Origin: Auritidibacter ignavus
Lineage (GTDB): Bacteria; Actinomycetota; Actinomycetes; Actinomycetales; Micrococcaceae
DNA: 64,000 nucleotides
NCBI RefSeq assembly: GCF_003703835.1
Contig: NZ_RDQR01000006.1
Span: 55,498 to 119,497 of the forward strand
Reading direction: 5' to 3'
The notes under the pieces are model-generated. The model did no database searches. It was given only the letters and a program-made list of their open reading frames with translations, and was not told the origin of the DNA. The position numbers and the translations under genes are program-made. Below are positions 27,243 to 36,374 of this stretch, one piece after another. How positions within the stretch are numbered: position 1 is the stretch's first letter; every line of letters starts with the position of its first letter.

Positions 27243-27256
27243 GTGAGTCAGATCAC
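27243..27256. promoter_or_regulatory. CRP/GlxR-like operator before second acyl-CoA ligase
   Basis: GTGAGTCAGATCAC has the GTGA-N6-TCAC form of CRP/GlxR-type sites and lies 38 bp before the ligase start, in the divergent region shared with the crotonase gene. The right half AGATCAC is identical to that at 9478-9484. Confidence 0.45.
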
Positions 27257-27294
27257 CCCGAAATATGAGACTTAACACAACATAAGGAGTACCA

Positions 27295-28959
27295 ATGACT
27301 GAACCAGTGGTCACCGGTTACCCCGCCACCATGATGAACGACTACCAGCTCAGCCTCACCACACTGCTGCGCCACGCTTGTCGCAGCTATGGTGATACCC
27401 CGGTGGTCTACCGCACGGCCGATGGCGGCTGGGATCGCACCACCTACGCGGCGGAATACACCCGGATCGTGAAGATTTCCTACGCTCTGCGCAAGCTAGG
27501 TGTCCGCGTGGGAGACCGGGTCGGCGTGATCGACTGGAACAACCTGCGACACTTCGAAATGTACTGGGCCCTACCGGCCCTGGGTGCCGTCCACGTTCAG
27601 ATCAACCTGCGTCTTCCCCCCGAAGACATGCTCTACGTGCTGGACAACGCCGGGATGAAAGTTGTGTGTGTCGACGAAACCCTACTCCCGGTCGCCGAGG
27701 CGATTGCCCCGCAGGCCACCGGCGTGCAGACCTGGGTGATCATGACCGACAAACCCGCCGACCAGGTCCAGACCAGCCTGGAGAACGCTGTGTTCTACGA
27801 GGACATTCTGGCTGAAGCCCCGGTGGAAGAACACTGGCCGAATATGGACGAGAACTCGGCCTGTACCGCCTGCTACACCACCGGTACCACCGGTCGCCCC
27901 AAAGGCATCTTCTACTCCCACCGTTCCCAGGTGTTGCACACCTACGGTGTGGCCCAGGTGCTAGGAATCACCTCCGATGACTGCGTGATGCCCATTACCC
28001 CGATGTTCCACGTCTCCAGCTGGGGCTTTGTCTATATGGCGGTGCTGTCTGGAGCGAAACTCGTACTCCCGGGCCGGTATGCCATGGAAGAAACCCCGGA
28101 ACTGGTGCGGGTGATCGTCGAGGAAAACGTCTCGGTCACCAACGGCGCCCCGGCTATCTTCTCCCCGATGCTGGAGGAGATCAAGAAAATGGATCCCGCC
28201 CCGGATTTGTCCCGGTTGCGCATGATTTCTGGCTCTTCCGAGCCGCCGCTGTCCATGATGCACGGATTTATCGAGCTGACCGGTGCCGAAGTCATCCACG
28301 GCTACGGTGCCTCCGAAACCTCCCCGGTGGTCGCCGTCAACCGTCTGAAAGGTACCCTGAAGGAAAAGCTGAGCGACGACGACAAGTTGCAACTGATGCG
28401 CAAACAAGGCCTGTTGCTTTCCGGCATCGACTTTGCCCTCTTTGACGGGGTCGGCTTCGAGGTCCCCTGGGACGGTGCATCGGCCGGTGAGATCTGCATG
28501 AAGGGCCCCTGGATCACCGGGACCTACCACAAGATGGCCGAAGAAGATTTGGCCGACCGTTTCGTCAACGGCTACTGGCGCTCCGGCGACGTGGGCACCA
28601 TCGACGAGAACGGCTACCTGAAAATCACCGACCGCATTAAAGACGTGATCAAATCCGGTGGCGAGTGGATCTCCTCGATCGATATGGAAAATGCGCTCAC
28701 CGCTCACCCGAAGATTGCCCAAGCTGCCGTGGTCGGGTTGGAACACCCCAAATGGGAAGAGCGCCCCTTCGTGCTGGTGGTGGCTCGCGACGGTGAAGAG
28801 ATCACCTTGGACGAAATTCACGAGCACCTGCTCCAGGACTTCGCCAAGTGGCAGTTGCCGGACTCCTTCCAGGTTGTTGATCACATCCCCGCCACCTCGG
28901 TCGGCAAGATCGACAAGAAGAAGATCCGCGCCGAGTACTCCGATACCTACCTGGTGTGA
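27295..28959 (+). CDS. AMP-forming long-chain fatty acyl-CoA ligase
   Basis: A 554-aa ANL enzyme. Motifs: TTGTTGRPKGIFYSHRSQ (phosphate loop), FHVSSWGFVYMAVLSGAK, GYGASETSPVV, GYWRSGDVGTIDENG, DRIKDVIKSGGEWISSIDM and the terminal TSVGKIDKKKI with the catalytic Lys. The length and SSWGF...GYGASETSP pattern fit long-chain or FadD-like ligases. Ribosome-binding site AAGGAG precedes ATG 27295. It supplies acyl-CoA for the oxidation genes around it. Confidence 0.93.
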   Translation: MTEPVVTGYPATMMNDYQLSLTTLLRHACRSYGDTPVVYRTADGGWDRTTYAAEYTRIVKISYALRKLGVRVGDRVGVIDWNNLRHFEMYWALPALGAVHVQINLRLPPEDMLYVLDNAGMKVVCVDETLLPVAEAIAPQATGVQTWVIMTDKPADQVQTSLENAVFYEDILAEAPVEEHWPNMDENSACTACYTTGTTGRPKGIFYSHRSQVLHTYGVAQVLGITSDDCVMPITPMFHVSSWGFVYMAVLSGAKLVLPGRYAMEETPELVRVIVEENVSVTNGAPAIFSPMLEEIKKMDPAPDLSRLRMISGSSEPPLSMMHGFIELTGAEVIHGYGASETSPVVAVNRLKGTLKEKLSDDDKLQLMRKQGLLLSGIDFALFDGVGFEVPWDGASAGEICMKGPWITGTYHKMAEEDLADRFVNGYWRSGDVGTIDENGYLKITDRIKDVIKSGGEWISSIDMENALTAHPKIAQAAVVGLEHPKWEERPFVLVVARDGEEITLDEIHEHLLQDFAKWQLPDSFQVVDHIPATSVGKIDKKKIRAEYSDTYLV

Positions 28960-28974
28960 CCTGGTCTCACCAGG
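28960..28974. terminator. Short hairpin between convergent genes
   Basis: CCTGGT (28960-28965) and ACCAGG (28969-28974) form a perfect 6-bp stem with a 3-base loop, just after the ligase stop and before the 3' end of the aspartate dehydrogenase gene. There is no strong T-run, so terminator function is only likely. Confidence 0.35.
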
Positions 28975-28990
28975 GTTGATCTGCGCAAAC

Positions 28991-29902
28991 CTAACCTCGC
29001 GGCTTGCGCGCTGTCGGTGGTGTGTGATCCCCCAGCTGCTGAAGCACCTGCCGGAGCGTATGCGCTACCGACAGCGCGGTCGTGATGGAGGTCTGCGGAT
29101 TTTCCGGGCTCGGAGCCGACTCGAACGTGAACTGAAACCGCCCGGCGGCACCGGTGGCGATGATTTCATGCCGGGCATCGGTCAAACGTGGATTGGCCAC
29201 CAGATTCAGCTCCACCCGATCCAGCGATTGTTGCATCAACCGCACGTTATCCTCCGGCGACGTGCCCAACCCCCGGGTGGCCCATGCCAACGCCACGCCC
29301 ACATTCGTATTCCCCGGAAACGACTCTATTGCGCCTCGGGGGGAACCCGAAAACACCGTCAACGGTTCGTCGTCGTCCCCCACGTTTGCCAGCCGATCCT
29401 GTTGCTGGTCATCCATCCAGGGCTGAATCAAGCTTTCCGGCGGTTTCGATGTGGTAATTCCCACCCGGTCCAGCCCGTCGGCCTCGGCCAGTGACGACAA
29501 CATATCCAGCCCGCCGATCGCACCGTGGGTTACCCACAACCGTCCCGGACCCGATAACAGCTGGGTGGCAATCTCTTCATCGACCAACGCACCCACACTG
29601 GTCAGCACCGCATCTTTACCGGCCGCAATCACCCCCGGTCCGTAGGTAGTGGCCGGTTCAACTCCGGCGGCCTCCACAATGATCTCAGCACTGTCCACCG
29701 CTGTTTCTAGACCCGGAGTATCAATCTGGACCAATTGCACGCCATCGGGTGCCGGACTGTCTTCATAGCGCGACAGATCCCGCACCGCCGCGGTGAGTCG
29801 GATTCGGTCCTTATCCAGTTCCGGGCGCAACAACCGTGCTAAATGGCGACCCACCGCACCAAAACCCAGAAAGACCACGTGGGTTGACGTTTCTGCAGGC
29901 AT
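28991..29902 (-). CDS. L-aspartate dehydrogenase (DUF108/NadX family)
   Basis: A 303-aa NAD(P)-dependent enzyme. The Rossmann motif LGFGAVGRHLARLL is near the N-terminus; VEAAGVEPATTYGP, DAVLTSVGALVDEEI, THGAIGGLDMLSSL, TTSKPPESL, GAIESFPGNTNVGVALA, RLTDARHEI and APSPENPQTSITTALS follow the aspartate dehydrogenase pattern. It converts aspartate to iminoaspartate/oxaloacetate and may feed NAD synthesis or aspartate breakdown. No nadA/nadC lies nearby. It is convergent with the ligase at 27295. Confidence 0.82.
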   Translation of the reverse strand: MPAETSTHVVFLGFGAVGRHLARLLRPELDKDRIRLTAAVRDLSRYEDSPAPDGVQLVQIDTPGLETAVDSAEIIVEAAGVEPATTYGPGVIAAGKDAVLTSVGALVDEEIATQLLSGPGRLWVTHGAIGGLDMLSSLAEADGLDRVGITTSKPPESLIQPWMDDQQQDRLANVGDDDEPLTVFSGSPRGAIESFPGNTNVGVALAWATRGLGTSPEDNVRLMQQSLDRVELNLVANPRLTDARHEIIATGAAGRFQFTFESAPSPENPQTSITTALSVAHTLRQVLQQLGDHTPPTARKPRG

Positions 29903-30003
29903 TTTTTCAGTCTAATCTCGTAGACTGACTCAGGCCATGCCCGGCTGGCAGACAACTCCCGCAGAAACAGTCCAGCGACCGTAGAGAACAGGACACCGTC
30001 CCG

Positions 30004-31011
30004 ATGTCATCAGCCCCCGATGAGGCCACCGACCAGCAGACCGCGCCCTCCGGGCCCAGTTACCGCAAGACCTCCGTGCTCGGTAACGCCGTGCGCGGTG
30101 CGATGATGGGCACCGTCGAAACTGTCCCCGGCGTCTCCGCCGGTACCGTGGCCCTGGTGGTCGGCATCTACGACCAGATCATCGATTCCGCCTCGCATCT
30201 GATCACCGCCGTCCGCAAACTCATCACCGGCCCCGACCGAGCTGCTGCCTTCCGCTCCGAGATGGCAGCCGTGCATTGGAAAGTCGTCATTCCCGCCGTC
30301 ATCGGCATGCTCGTGGCGGTATTGTTGATCGCCGGCCCCATGGTGAATCTGCTGGAAAACTACCCCGAACAAATGCGCGGACTGTTCTTCGGCATGGTGC
30401 TGGCCTCGATCGCCGTGCCCTTCCTGATGTTGCTCGATGGCTTCCGCTACCGTCGCCAACTGCTACGCTGGGCTGGCAAAGACCCCTCCCGCCAGCGCCT
30501 GCGCTACTACCACATCCTCGCCGCGATCCTCGGCCTGATCGCCGCCTTCTGGCTGGTGTCCCTGCCCCAAGCCGACCTGGAGCCCACCCCCTGGATCATC
30601 ATTCTCGCCGCCGCCGTCGCGATTTCGGCCCTCGTCTTACCCGGACTGTCGGGCTCATTCATCCTGCTGACCTTCGGACTCTACGAGCCCACCCTGCGCG
30701 CCGTCGACGAACGCGACCTGGGCTATCTGGGAATCTTCCTGACCGGCCTGATCCTCGGCGGTATCGTGATCGTCAAAGCCCTGAAATGGTTGCTCGACCA
30801 CTACCACGCACTCACCCTGGCGGTGTTGACCGGCGTGATGGCTGGCGCCCTGCGGAGCCTGTGGCCCTGGCAAGACGAAGCCGGATCACTACTCGGCCCC
30901 GATCCCAACACGCTGATGCCCGTCATCCTCTTGATGCTCGCCGGTGTTGCCATCGTGGTGGTCTTGATCATCGTCGACCGCCGAATGGCTCGTCGCGCCC
31001 AAGACAGCTAA
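30004..31011 (+). CDS. DUF368 polyprenyl-phosphate transporter (PopT type)
   Basis: A 335-aa polytopic membrane protein with about eight to ten segments. The signature MMGTVETVPGVSAGTVALVVGIYD lies at residues about 36-58 and a second inverted-repeat copy LVLPGLSGSFILLTFGLYE at about 212-230, typical of DUF368 proteins. Members have been shown to recycle undecaprenyl phosphate across the membrane for cell-wall synthesis. The GT87 enzyme at 1294, which would use polyprenyl carriers, is far away in the window. Confidence 0.88.
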   Translation: MSSAPDEATDQQTAPSGPSYRKTSVLGNAVRGAMMGTVETVPGVSAGTVALVVGIYDQIIDSASHLITAVRKLITGPDRAAAFRSEMAAVHWKVVIPAVIGMLVAVLLIAGPMVNLLENYPEQMRGLFFGMVLASIAVPFLMLLDGFRYRRQLLRWAGKDPSRQRLRYYHILAAILGLIAAFWLVSLPQADLEPTPWIIILAAAVAISALVLPGLSGSFILLTFGLYEPTLRAVDERDLGYLGIFLTGLILGGIVIVKALKWLLDHYHALTLAVLTGVMAGALRSLWPWQDEAGSLLGPDPNTLMPVILLMLAGVAIVVVLIIVDRRMARRAQDS

Positions 31012-31144
31012 CGTCTGACCCATGCGCTCCGACCCCTGAGCTGACGATCGCTGCCTCCACAGCACGCCCCCACAGCCCTCTGGTTGTCCACAGTTGGATC
31101 GGGCCGACTGCCCCCGAATTCAGTGGCCCACTACGTTGGAGGGC

Positions 31145-32569
31145 ATGACCATCCTGACTGATGCCGCCACCACCGCCACCCAACTGGCTCAGGCCCGCGA
31201 GCAATTCATGGCCGAATTCGTCGCGATGTGCGCCGATACCCCACTCGCTGCACAACCCGCCCCCGTTGCCACAGAAGCTGGCATGGTCGAGCTGCTCACC
31301 GAACTCGAACGTACCAAAAATGCGCTTACCGCTGCTGAAGTCCGGCTTACCTCCCGGCTTCATGACCAACGCCTCGCCCGCGAGAAAGCTGAAGGCGTCC
31401 CCGCCGACCGCCGTGGCGCCGGCCTCGCGGCCGAAATCGGCCTGGCCCGCCACCAGTCACCGACTCGAGGTCACCGTTTCCTGGATCTGGCGCGCACCCT
31501 GACGACCACCATGCCCCGGGCATTGGACACCCTGACCGAGGGCCACCTATCCGAACACTCCTTGCAACTGATCAGTCGCGAACTCTCCGGCCTCACCCCC
31601 GAGCACCAGCGGACCATCGATGCCGAACTGGCCGAGCACTACCCAACTCTCTCGGCGCAACGCCTGGCCCGCCAAGCTCGCGGCCACGCGCAACGACTCG
31701 ATACTGATCGACAGGCTACTCAAGCCCGCGACGCCCGGCCGAAACGCTCCGTCACTCTCAAAGATGCCGGCCCCGGCATGTCCTATGTGCTCGGTTACCT
31801 CCCCACCGAAGAAGCCACTGCGATCAAGGCTAGTCTCACCAAGGCCGCCCGTCGGATGATCGCCGACGCCGACAACCCCGATCCGCGCACGTTGAAACAG
31901 CTCGAAGCCGACTTGCTCGTCGAATACGCCACCGGCCAACGCACTGCGCCGGCAGTCTCAGCCCACGTCGGCGTGTTAATCACCGCCGATGCACTGTTTG
32001 GTCACGGTGATTCCCCGGCCTGGATCTCCGGACAAGGCCCCCTGCCGGCCGACACCGCGCGAAAGTGGCTGAAAAACCCCGAGGCGAAGGCCTTCATCCG
32101 TCGTTTCTTTATCGACCCCGGCCACGGCGGCCTGATCGGCATGGAATCTTCCGGCCGATCCTTCACACCCGGGCTCAAAACCCTGATCTCCTCGCGCGAT
32201 GATGTTTGCCGCACCCCGTTCTGCGACAACCCGATCCAAGAATTTGATCACGCCACCCGGTATGCGGACGGCGGAGCGACCTCCTGGGAGAACGGGCAGG
32301 GGCTCTGTGCCAGCTGCAACCAGAACAAAGAAAAAATCGGCTGGAACTACACCGCCGACGCCGACGGGGTACAGGTTGAAACCCCCACTGGCCAGAGATA
32401 CCACACTCCCACCACTCCCGTGATCCCTGGACTGGTGGTCGGCAACGGTCCTCCGGCACCCAATGCCCCGAATCTCAACGCGTCGGATCCCGACGAGGAC
32501 ACGCTGCCCTGGGACGCCGATGATGACCCACCGGGTTTCTCCGACTTCGAAGGCCCACCCCCGTTCTAG
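31145..32569 (+). CDS. DUF222/HNH endonuclease-domain protein
   Basis: A 474-aa protein with an N-terminal helical DUF222 domain (about residues 15-290) and a C-terminal HNH domain: RDDVCRTPFCDNPIQEFDHA, GGATSWENGQGLCASCN, ending K. The four Cys (zinc) and the His of the DH motif are intact. Such proteins occur in many copies in actinobacteria, some associated with mobile DNA, but their role is not settled. The C-terminal 60 residues are Pro/Asp-rich. I use ATG 31145, preceded by GGAGGG; ATG 31094 in frame is possible. Confidence 0.9.
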   Translation: MTILTDAATTATQLAQAREQFMAEFVAMCADTPLAAQPAPVATEAGMVELLTELERTKNALTAAEVRLTSRLHDQRLAREKAEGVPADRRGAGLAAEIGLARHQSPTRGHRFLDLARTLTTTMPRALDTLTEGHLSEHSLQLISRELSGLTPEHQRTIDAELAEHYPTLSAQRLARQARGHAQRLDTDRQATQARDARPKRSVTLKDAGPGMSYVLGYLPTEEATAIKASLTKAARRMIADADNPDPRTLKQLEADLLVEYATGQRTAPAVSAHVGVLITADALFGHGDSPAWISGQGPLPADTARKWLKNPEAKAFIRRFFIDPGHGGLIGMESSGRSFTPGLKTLISSRDDVCRTPFCDNPIQEFDHATRYADGGATSWENGQGLCASCNQNKEKIGWNYTADADGVQVETPTGQRYHTPTTPVIPGLVVGNGPPAPNAPNLNASDPDEDTLPWDADDDPPGFSDFEGPPPF

Positions 32570-32698
32570 GGGTCTGCACGTTTTCATGTGTGCGTGTGCA
32601 AATTAATTGTGGATAGCTCTAGTAGCGATTTCTCATGACCAGTACCGTGGAGTGATGTAGCTTACACAATCGTTTCGATGAAACTGGAGATGCGAACC

Positions 32699-33397
32699 GT
32701 GCCTAAATCATCACTTACACCGTCCACTGAACGTCGGCGACACCGTTTTGCCTCCGTGTTTTCGTGCAGTGGCTTGGTTTTGTTGGGGCTCGTCCTAGCT
32801 GGCTGTTCTTCCGACGATACTAACCACAATGCCTCAGCTCTGGATGCCACCGTACCGGACGAGGAGCATCAGACTGCAACTAGTCAAGATCCCTCTCCTA
32901 CGGAATATATTCCCGCATCCGAGGACGGGCCGGCCCAAAATGTTCCGGTCCCGGAAAAACCTGAGGCTCTCAGTGAGCTGACTGAGGAGGGTATGAAGGC
33001 CGCCGCCCTGTATTGGTGGGACGCCTACAACTACACGACTGAGACAGGCGATACCGGGCCGACAGAAGAAGTCTCTGCTGAATCGTGTGAATTCTGTCAA
33101 GACGAGATTGAAGTTCTTGAAGCGCATTATGCCGCGGGACGCTATGCGGAAGGTGTGAAGGCCACGCCCACTATCGAAGAAGTCGCATCGTTCGATCCAG
33201 ATAGTCAGCAAGGGGAGGTCAACATTTCTGTAGAACAAGCGCCCGGGGAGGTCTTCGACTCTGATGGAACCGTTCTGGCGGAACAGTCTGTAGATGAGAG
33301 AAACCATTCTAGCTGGAAGATGGATATGGCATTTGACGAGACAGACAGTTCATGGCGACTTACGCAAATGTGGCTCTATACGGACCACGATGCGTGA
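32699..33397 (+). CDS. DUF6318-like secreted lipoprotein
   Basis: A 232-aa protein from GTG 32699, placed by GGAG 9 nt upstream; in-frame ATG codons at 32678 and 32690 are alternatives. An Arg-rich n-region, hydrophobic helix and lipobox VLAGCSS mark it as a lipoprotein. A Ser/Thr/Asp/Glu-rich spacer follows, then PVPEKPEALSELTEEGMKAA, WWDAYNYTTETGDT and CEFCQDEIEVL, the pattern of DUF6318 proteins of Micrococcales, whose role is unknown. It is 12 bp before the PKD protein, so both are probably expressed together. Local GC is lower than in neighbours. Confidence 0.75.
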   Translation: MPKSSLTPSTERRRHRFASVFSCSGLVLLGLVLAGCSSDDTNHNASALDATVPDEEHQTATSQDPSPTEYIPASEDGPAQNVPVPEKPEALSELTEEGMKAAALYWWDAYNYTTETGDTGPTEEVSAESCEFCQDEIEVLEAHYAAGRYAEGVKATPTIEEVASFDPDSQQGEVNISVEQAPGEVFDSDGTVLAEQSVDERNHSSWKMDMAFDETDSSWRLTQMWLYTDHDA

Positions 33398-33409
33398 TTG
33401 GAGTATTTG

Positions 33410-34330
33410 ATGAGGGGCCCTGCAGTCGCATTGATCGTCTTGATTATTACCTGGTTCACGGCCCATCCGAGTTTTGCGGAGCAAGAACCCTACTGGGACA
33501 TGGGACTAAGCGAAAGAGATGGAACTATAGATTTGCGCGGTCATTTAAGTATTCCGGGCGAGTCAAGTACTCAGAATCAGTTCCCTCAACAAACTGAGTC
33601 TTCTGTCGCGAGTTCTTCCGGTTCTAGCGCTGGTGGGGGCTCGAGCAGTGGGCCGTCTTCGAACAGTGGGGGATCTTCTGCGCATTCGTCTGAATACGCC
33701 CTTCGCCTTATCTGTTTCACGCACAAGCGGCTCGAGATACGGATTCCAGAATTTACTACGCCGAAGTGGTGTGACTCGTTGCTAAATCCCAGCACGCCTG
33801 TCTCGCAGCCTGCTCCAGTTGGAGGAGCGGGAGGAAATCAGCAGGTGGTCGTTCCTGACGTGACGATGTCAGAGGTAGCAACGATGGAGGTCGAACCGGG
33901 TCAGATTTCTACTGATCGTGGTGGGTTCGGGTTGATCCGGGCGCATACCAATTTCTTTGTCGATTCCACCGAGACTCAAGTGTTTGAGGAACAGATGTTT
34001 GGTCGTTCGGTTCGCGTTGAAATGGAACCGTTCCGGTATGAATGGGATTACGGTGACGGGACCAGCCGGACGACTTCTGTGGGTGGTTACGCCACGGAGG
34101 TGTTTAATGACGAAACCCCGACCTCTCACGTTTACGATGACACCGGCCAGTTCCAGGTCAATCTCACGACTCACTATCGGGGAACCTACCAGGTGGAGGG
34201 GATGGCCAGTCGCCCTATCCCCGGGACTTTGGCCCTGGACGCTGATCCGGTCACTGCCGACATCTGGCGTGCCGAGACCCGCAACGTGTCCGGCCCGTGC
34301 GATGAAGCTCAAACGAACTGGGGTTGTTGA
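33410..34330 (+). CDS. Secreted PKD-domain protein
   Basis: A 306-aa protein from ATG 33410 with GGAG 6 nt upstream. Residues 1-24 form a signal peptide ending TAHPSFA. A Ser/Gly-rich linker at about 58-92 is followed by a pair of Cys (LICFTH, PKWCDSL) and a PKD-like beta domain around YEWDYGDGTSRTT, with HVYDDTGQFQVNLTTHY near its end. PKD domains act as spacers or binding modules on the cell surface. No anchoring motif is visible. The N-terminal coding part is AT-richer (26 of 60 bases are G or C at 33541-33600). It is downstream of the lipoprotein gene in the same operon. Confidence 0.75.
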   Translation: MRGPAVALIVLIITWFTAHPSFAEQEPYWDMGLSERDGTIDLRGHLSIPGESSTQNQFPQQTESSVASSSGSSAGGGSSSGPSSNSGGSSAHSSEYALRLICFTHKRLEIRIPEFTTPKWCDSLLNPSTPVSQPAPVGGAGGNQQVVVPDVTMSEVATMEVEPGQISTDRGGFGLIRAHTNFFVDSTETQVFEEQMFGRSVRVEMEPFRYEWDYGDGTSRTTSVGGYATEVFNDETPTSHVYDDTGQFQVNLTTHYRGTYQVEGMASRPIPGTLALDADPVTADIWRAETRNVSGPCDEAQTNWGC

Positions 34331-34361
34331 GCCTGTTCAGGAAGCCTATTGGGCGCGGTTC

Positions 34362-34376
34362 TATACTGGGCGGGTG
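34362..34376 (+). promoter_or_regulatory. -10-like box and GTG start of the NUDIX gene (possible leaderless transcript)
   Basis: TATACT at 34362-34367 ends 6 bp before GTG 34374. No ribosome-binding site precedes that codon. This spacing would put transcription start at or next to the start codon, as in leaderless actinobacterial mRNAs. Confidence 0.4.
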
Positions 34377-34886
34377 GACACGACTCAAGAACAACCCGTC
34401 ATCACTGTCAGTGCTGTGGTCTTGCGCGATGATCAGGATCGCGTTTGCCATGTGCGCAAAGTGGGGACTCAGGCGTTTATGTACCCGGGCGGTAAGCCCG
34501 AACACGGAGAAAGCGCTACCGAGACGGCCGTGCGGGAAGCCCGCGAAGAGTTGGGTCTTCAATTACGGGTCGAGGACCTGCACGATTGGGGTACATTCAC
34601 CAGTGTTGCAGCCAACGAACCGAATACGGTGTTACGTTCGCGAGTCTTTACCGTCGACTACCAGATCTGGCAGGGCCAGGACCTGCAACCTCACGCGGAA
34701 ATCGAAGAGCTACGCTGGATCCCTATCGACGGTGACGATCTAGGGCTTCCTCAAGGAACCTTTCTCGCTGACCTCGCCACAGAGATTCGAACCCGAATGC
34801 AACAGTCCGCTATCGGCTACCTCACTGAGACTTCTCGAGCCCAGTTGGGGAGGGCCGAGCCTATTTATAGGCCGGAATTCCGGTGA
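34374..34886 (+). CDS. NUDIX hydrolase
   Basis: A 170-aa protein with the NUDIX box GGKPEHGESATETAVREA followed by REELGLQL (Gx5Ex7REUxEExGU), preceded by TVSAVVLRDDQDRVCHVRK. It hydrolyses a nucleoside-diphosphate-linked substrate, identity unknown; MutT-like relatives clean damaged nucleotides. I take GTG 34374 as start, given the family-like first strand and the -10 box next to it; the frame is open far upstream inside the PKD gene. Its last 26 bp overlap the convergent acyl-CoA dehydrogenase gene. Confidence 0.8.
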   Translation: MDTTQEQPVITVSAVVLRDDQDRVCHVRKVGTQAFMYPGGKPEHGESATETAVREAREELGLQLRVEDLHDWGTFTSVAANEPNTVLRSRVFTVDYQIWQGQDLQPHAEIEELRWIPIDGDDLGLPQGTFLADLATEIRTRMQQSAIGYLTETSRAQLGRAEPIYRPEFR

Positions 34887-36084
34887 GCTGGTGTCCAATA
34901 ATCAGCGTGTGTACTTCGTCGGTTCCCTCGTAGGTGCGAACCGATTCGAGATTATTGGCATGACGAAGCGGTGAGTAGTCGCCGGTAATGCCGTTGCCAC
35001 CCAGAATGGTGCGACACTCACGGGCGATGTTGATCGCGCTACGGCAATTATCCATCTTCGCCACCGAGATCTGATGGTTCTCTAGGGTGCCGGCGTCTTT
35101 GGCTCGACCCAGTTGCAGGGCCAGCAACTGCCCTTTGACCAGATCGACGGTGAGATCGGCCAGTTTCTTCTGGGTGAGCTGGAACGAGGTCAGCGGGCGG
35201 CCAAACTGCAATCGTTCGGAGGCATAGTTTAATGCCACCTCCAGGGAGTCGCGAGCGGCCCCCATCGCGCCCCATGCAATGCCGTAGCGGGCTTCATTCA
35301 GGCAACTAAAGGGACCGCGCAAGCCGGGATTCTTGGGCAATATCGCATCGGCGGGCAGGGTGGCATTGTTCAGGTGGATCTCGCACTGCAACGAGGCGCG
35401 CATCGACAACTTTTGCTCGATCGGGATGGCCGTGAAGCCTTCGGTGTCGGTGGGCACGATAAACCCGCGCACGACCTGGGCATCATCGGGCTTGTCGTAG
35501 TCCTCAGGAACCGCGCCGACCGTGCGTGCATCGGCCACCGAGGTTTTGGCCCAGACGATGCCCACCTGGGCGATGGAGGCCAAACCGATCCAGCGCTTGG
35601 CGCCGTTAAGCACCCACTGTCCGTCAACGAGTGTGGCCTGGGTGGTCATACTGGCTGGATCGGATCCGGCGGTGGGTTCGGTGAGACCGAAGAAACCTAG
35701 CGCTGCACCGCTTGCCATCTTGGGCAACCAATATTCTTTTTGTTCTTCGGAACCATTCTTAGAGATCGCCGACATCGCCAGGGATCCCTGAACCGAGACC
35801 ACGGTGCGCAACCCCGAGTCGCCAGCTTCCATCTCCTGCATCGCCAGACCGTACTCCACCGCGGAACGTCCCGCGCAACCGTAGCCCTTCAAATGCATGC
35901 CGAATAGGCCCAGCTCCGCCATTTCGGGGATCAGTTCGATCGGCAAATGGGCTTGATCAAACCACGTGGCGATCTGCGGACGCACCCGGCGATCCACAAA
36001 CTCCGCGACTCGGTCACGGACCTCGAGTTCTTCAGTGCTTAGTAACGACTCGATGTTCATCAGGTCAGTGGGATGCTTGGGCAT
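34861..36084 (-). CDS. Glutaryl-CoA-type acyl-CoA dehydrogenase
   Basis: A 407-aa FAD enzyme with GFFGLTEPTAGSDPASM, NGAKRWIGLASIAQVGIVWA, ARYGIAWGAMGAARDSLEVA, RLQFGRPLTSFQLTQKKLA and NLESVRTYEGTDEVHTLII. The last segment holds the catalytic Glu (YEGT), and the ARYGIAWGAMGAA pattern is typical of glutaryl-CoA dehydrogenase, which makes crotonyl-CoA from glutaryl-CoA. ATG 36084 is preceded by AGAGGAAGAG; a longer frame to 36153 lacks a ribosome-binding site. It is divergent from the 3-hydroxyacyl-CoA dehydrogenase. Confidence 0.88.
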   Translation of the reverse strand: MPKHPTDLMNIESLLSTEELEVRDRVAEFVDRRVRPQIATWFDQAHLPIELIPEMAELGLFGMHLKGYGCAGRSAVEYGLAMQEMEAGDSGLRTVVSVQGSLAMSAISKNGSEEQKEYWLPKMASGAALGFFGLTEPTAGSDPASMTTQATLVDGQWVLNGAKRWIGLASIAQVGIVWAKTSVADARTVGAVPEDYDKPDDAQVVRGFIVPTDTEGFTAIPIEQKLSMRASLQCEIHLNNATLPADAILPKNPGLRGPFSCLNEARYGIAWGAMGAARDSLEVALNYASERLQFGRPLTSFQLTQKKLADLTVDLVKGQLLALQLGRAKDAGTLENHQISVAKMDNCRSAINIARECRTILGGNGITGDYSPLRHANNLESVRTYEGTDEVHTLIIGHQLTGIPAYK

Positions 36085-36374
36085 GAGCGCTCTTCCTCTT
36101 TTCACAACGGCCTCAGCTGGCAAGACAATGTATTCCACATCATAGTGACCCACACCGCACGGTGGGGGTTATGGCGAGGGGTTAATGCTTCTATACGCAG
36201 ATGCGGGCCGATTATTGCGTGCCGGGAATTGCTCAACTGAGACTATGGGATGGCGCTGTTGGACAGCCGGGGTGATCAGCAGCGTAAGAGCCCAACGCAT
36301 CTTCCACTGTGATCGTCGCCACCGGTAGGCTAAGCGGGAGGTGTATCATCACCCATCGGCTCTCGCCGGCTAAC

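Noticed and set aside
27961..28884. 307-codon frame antisense to the acyl-CoA ligase
   Set aside because: It overlaps a clear ANL enzyme with all motifs; no independent evidence.
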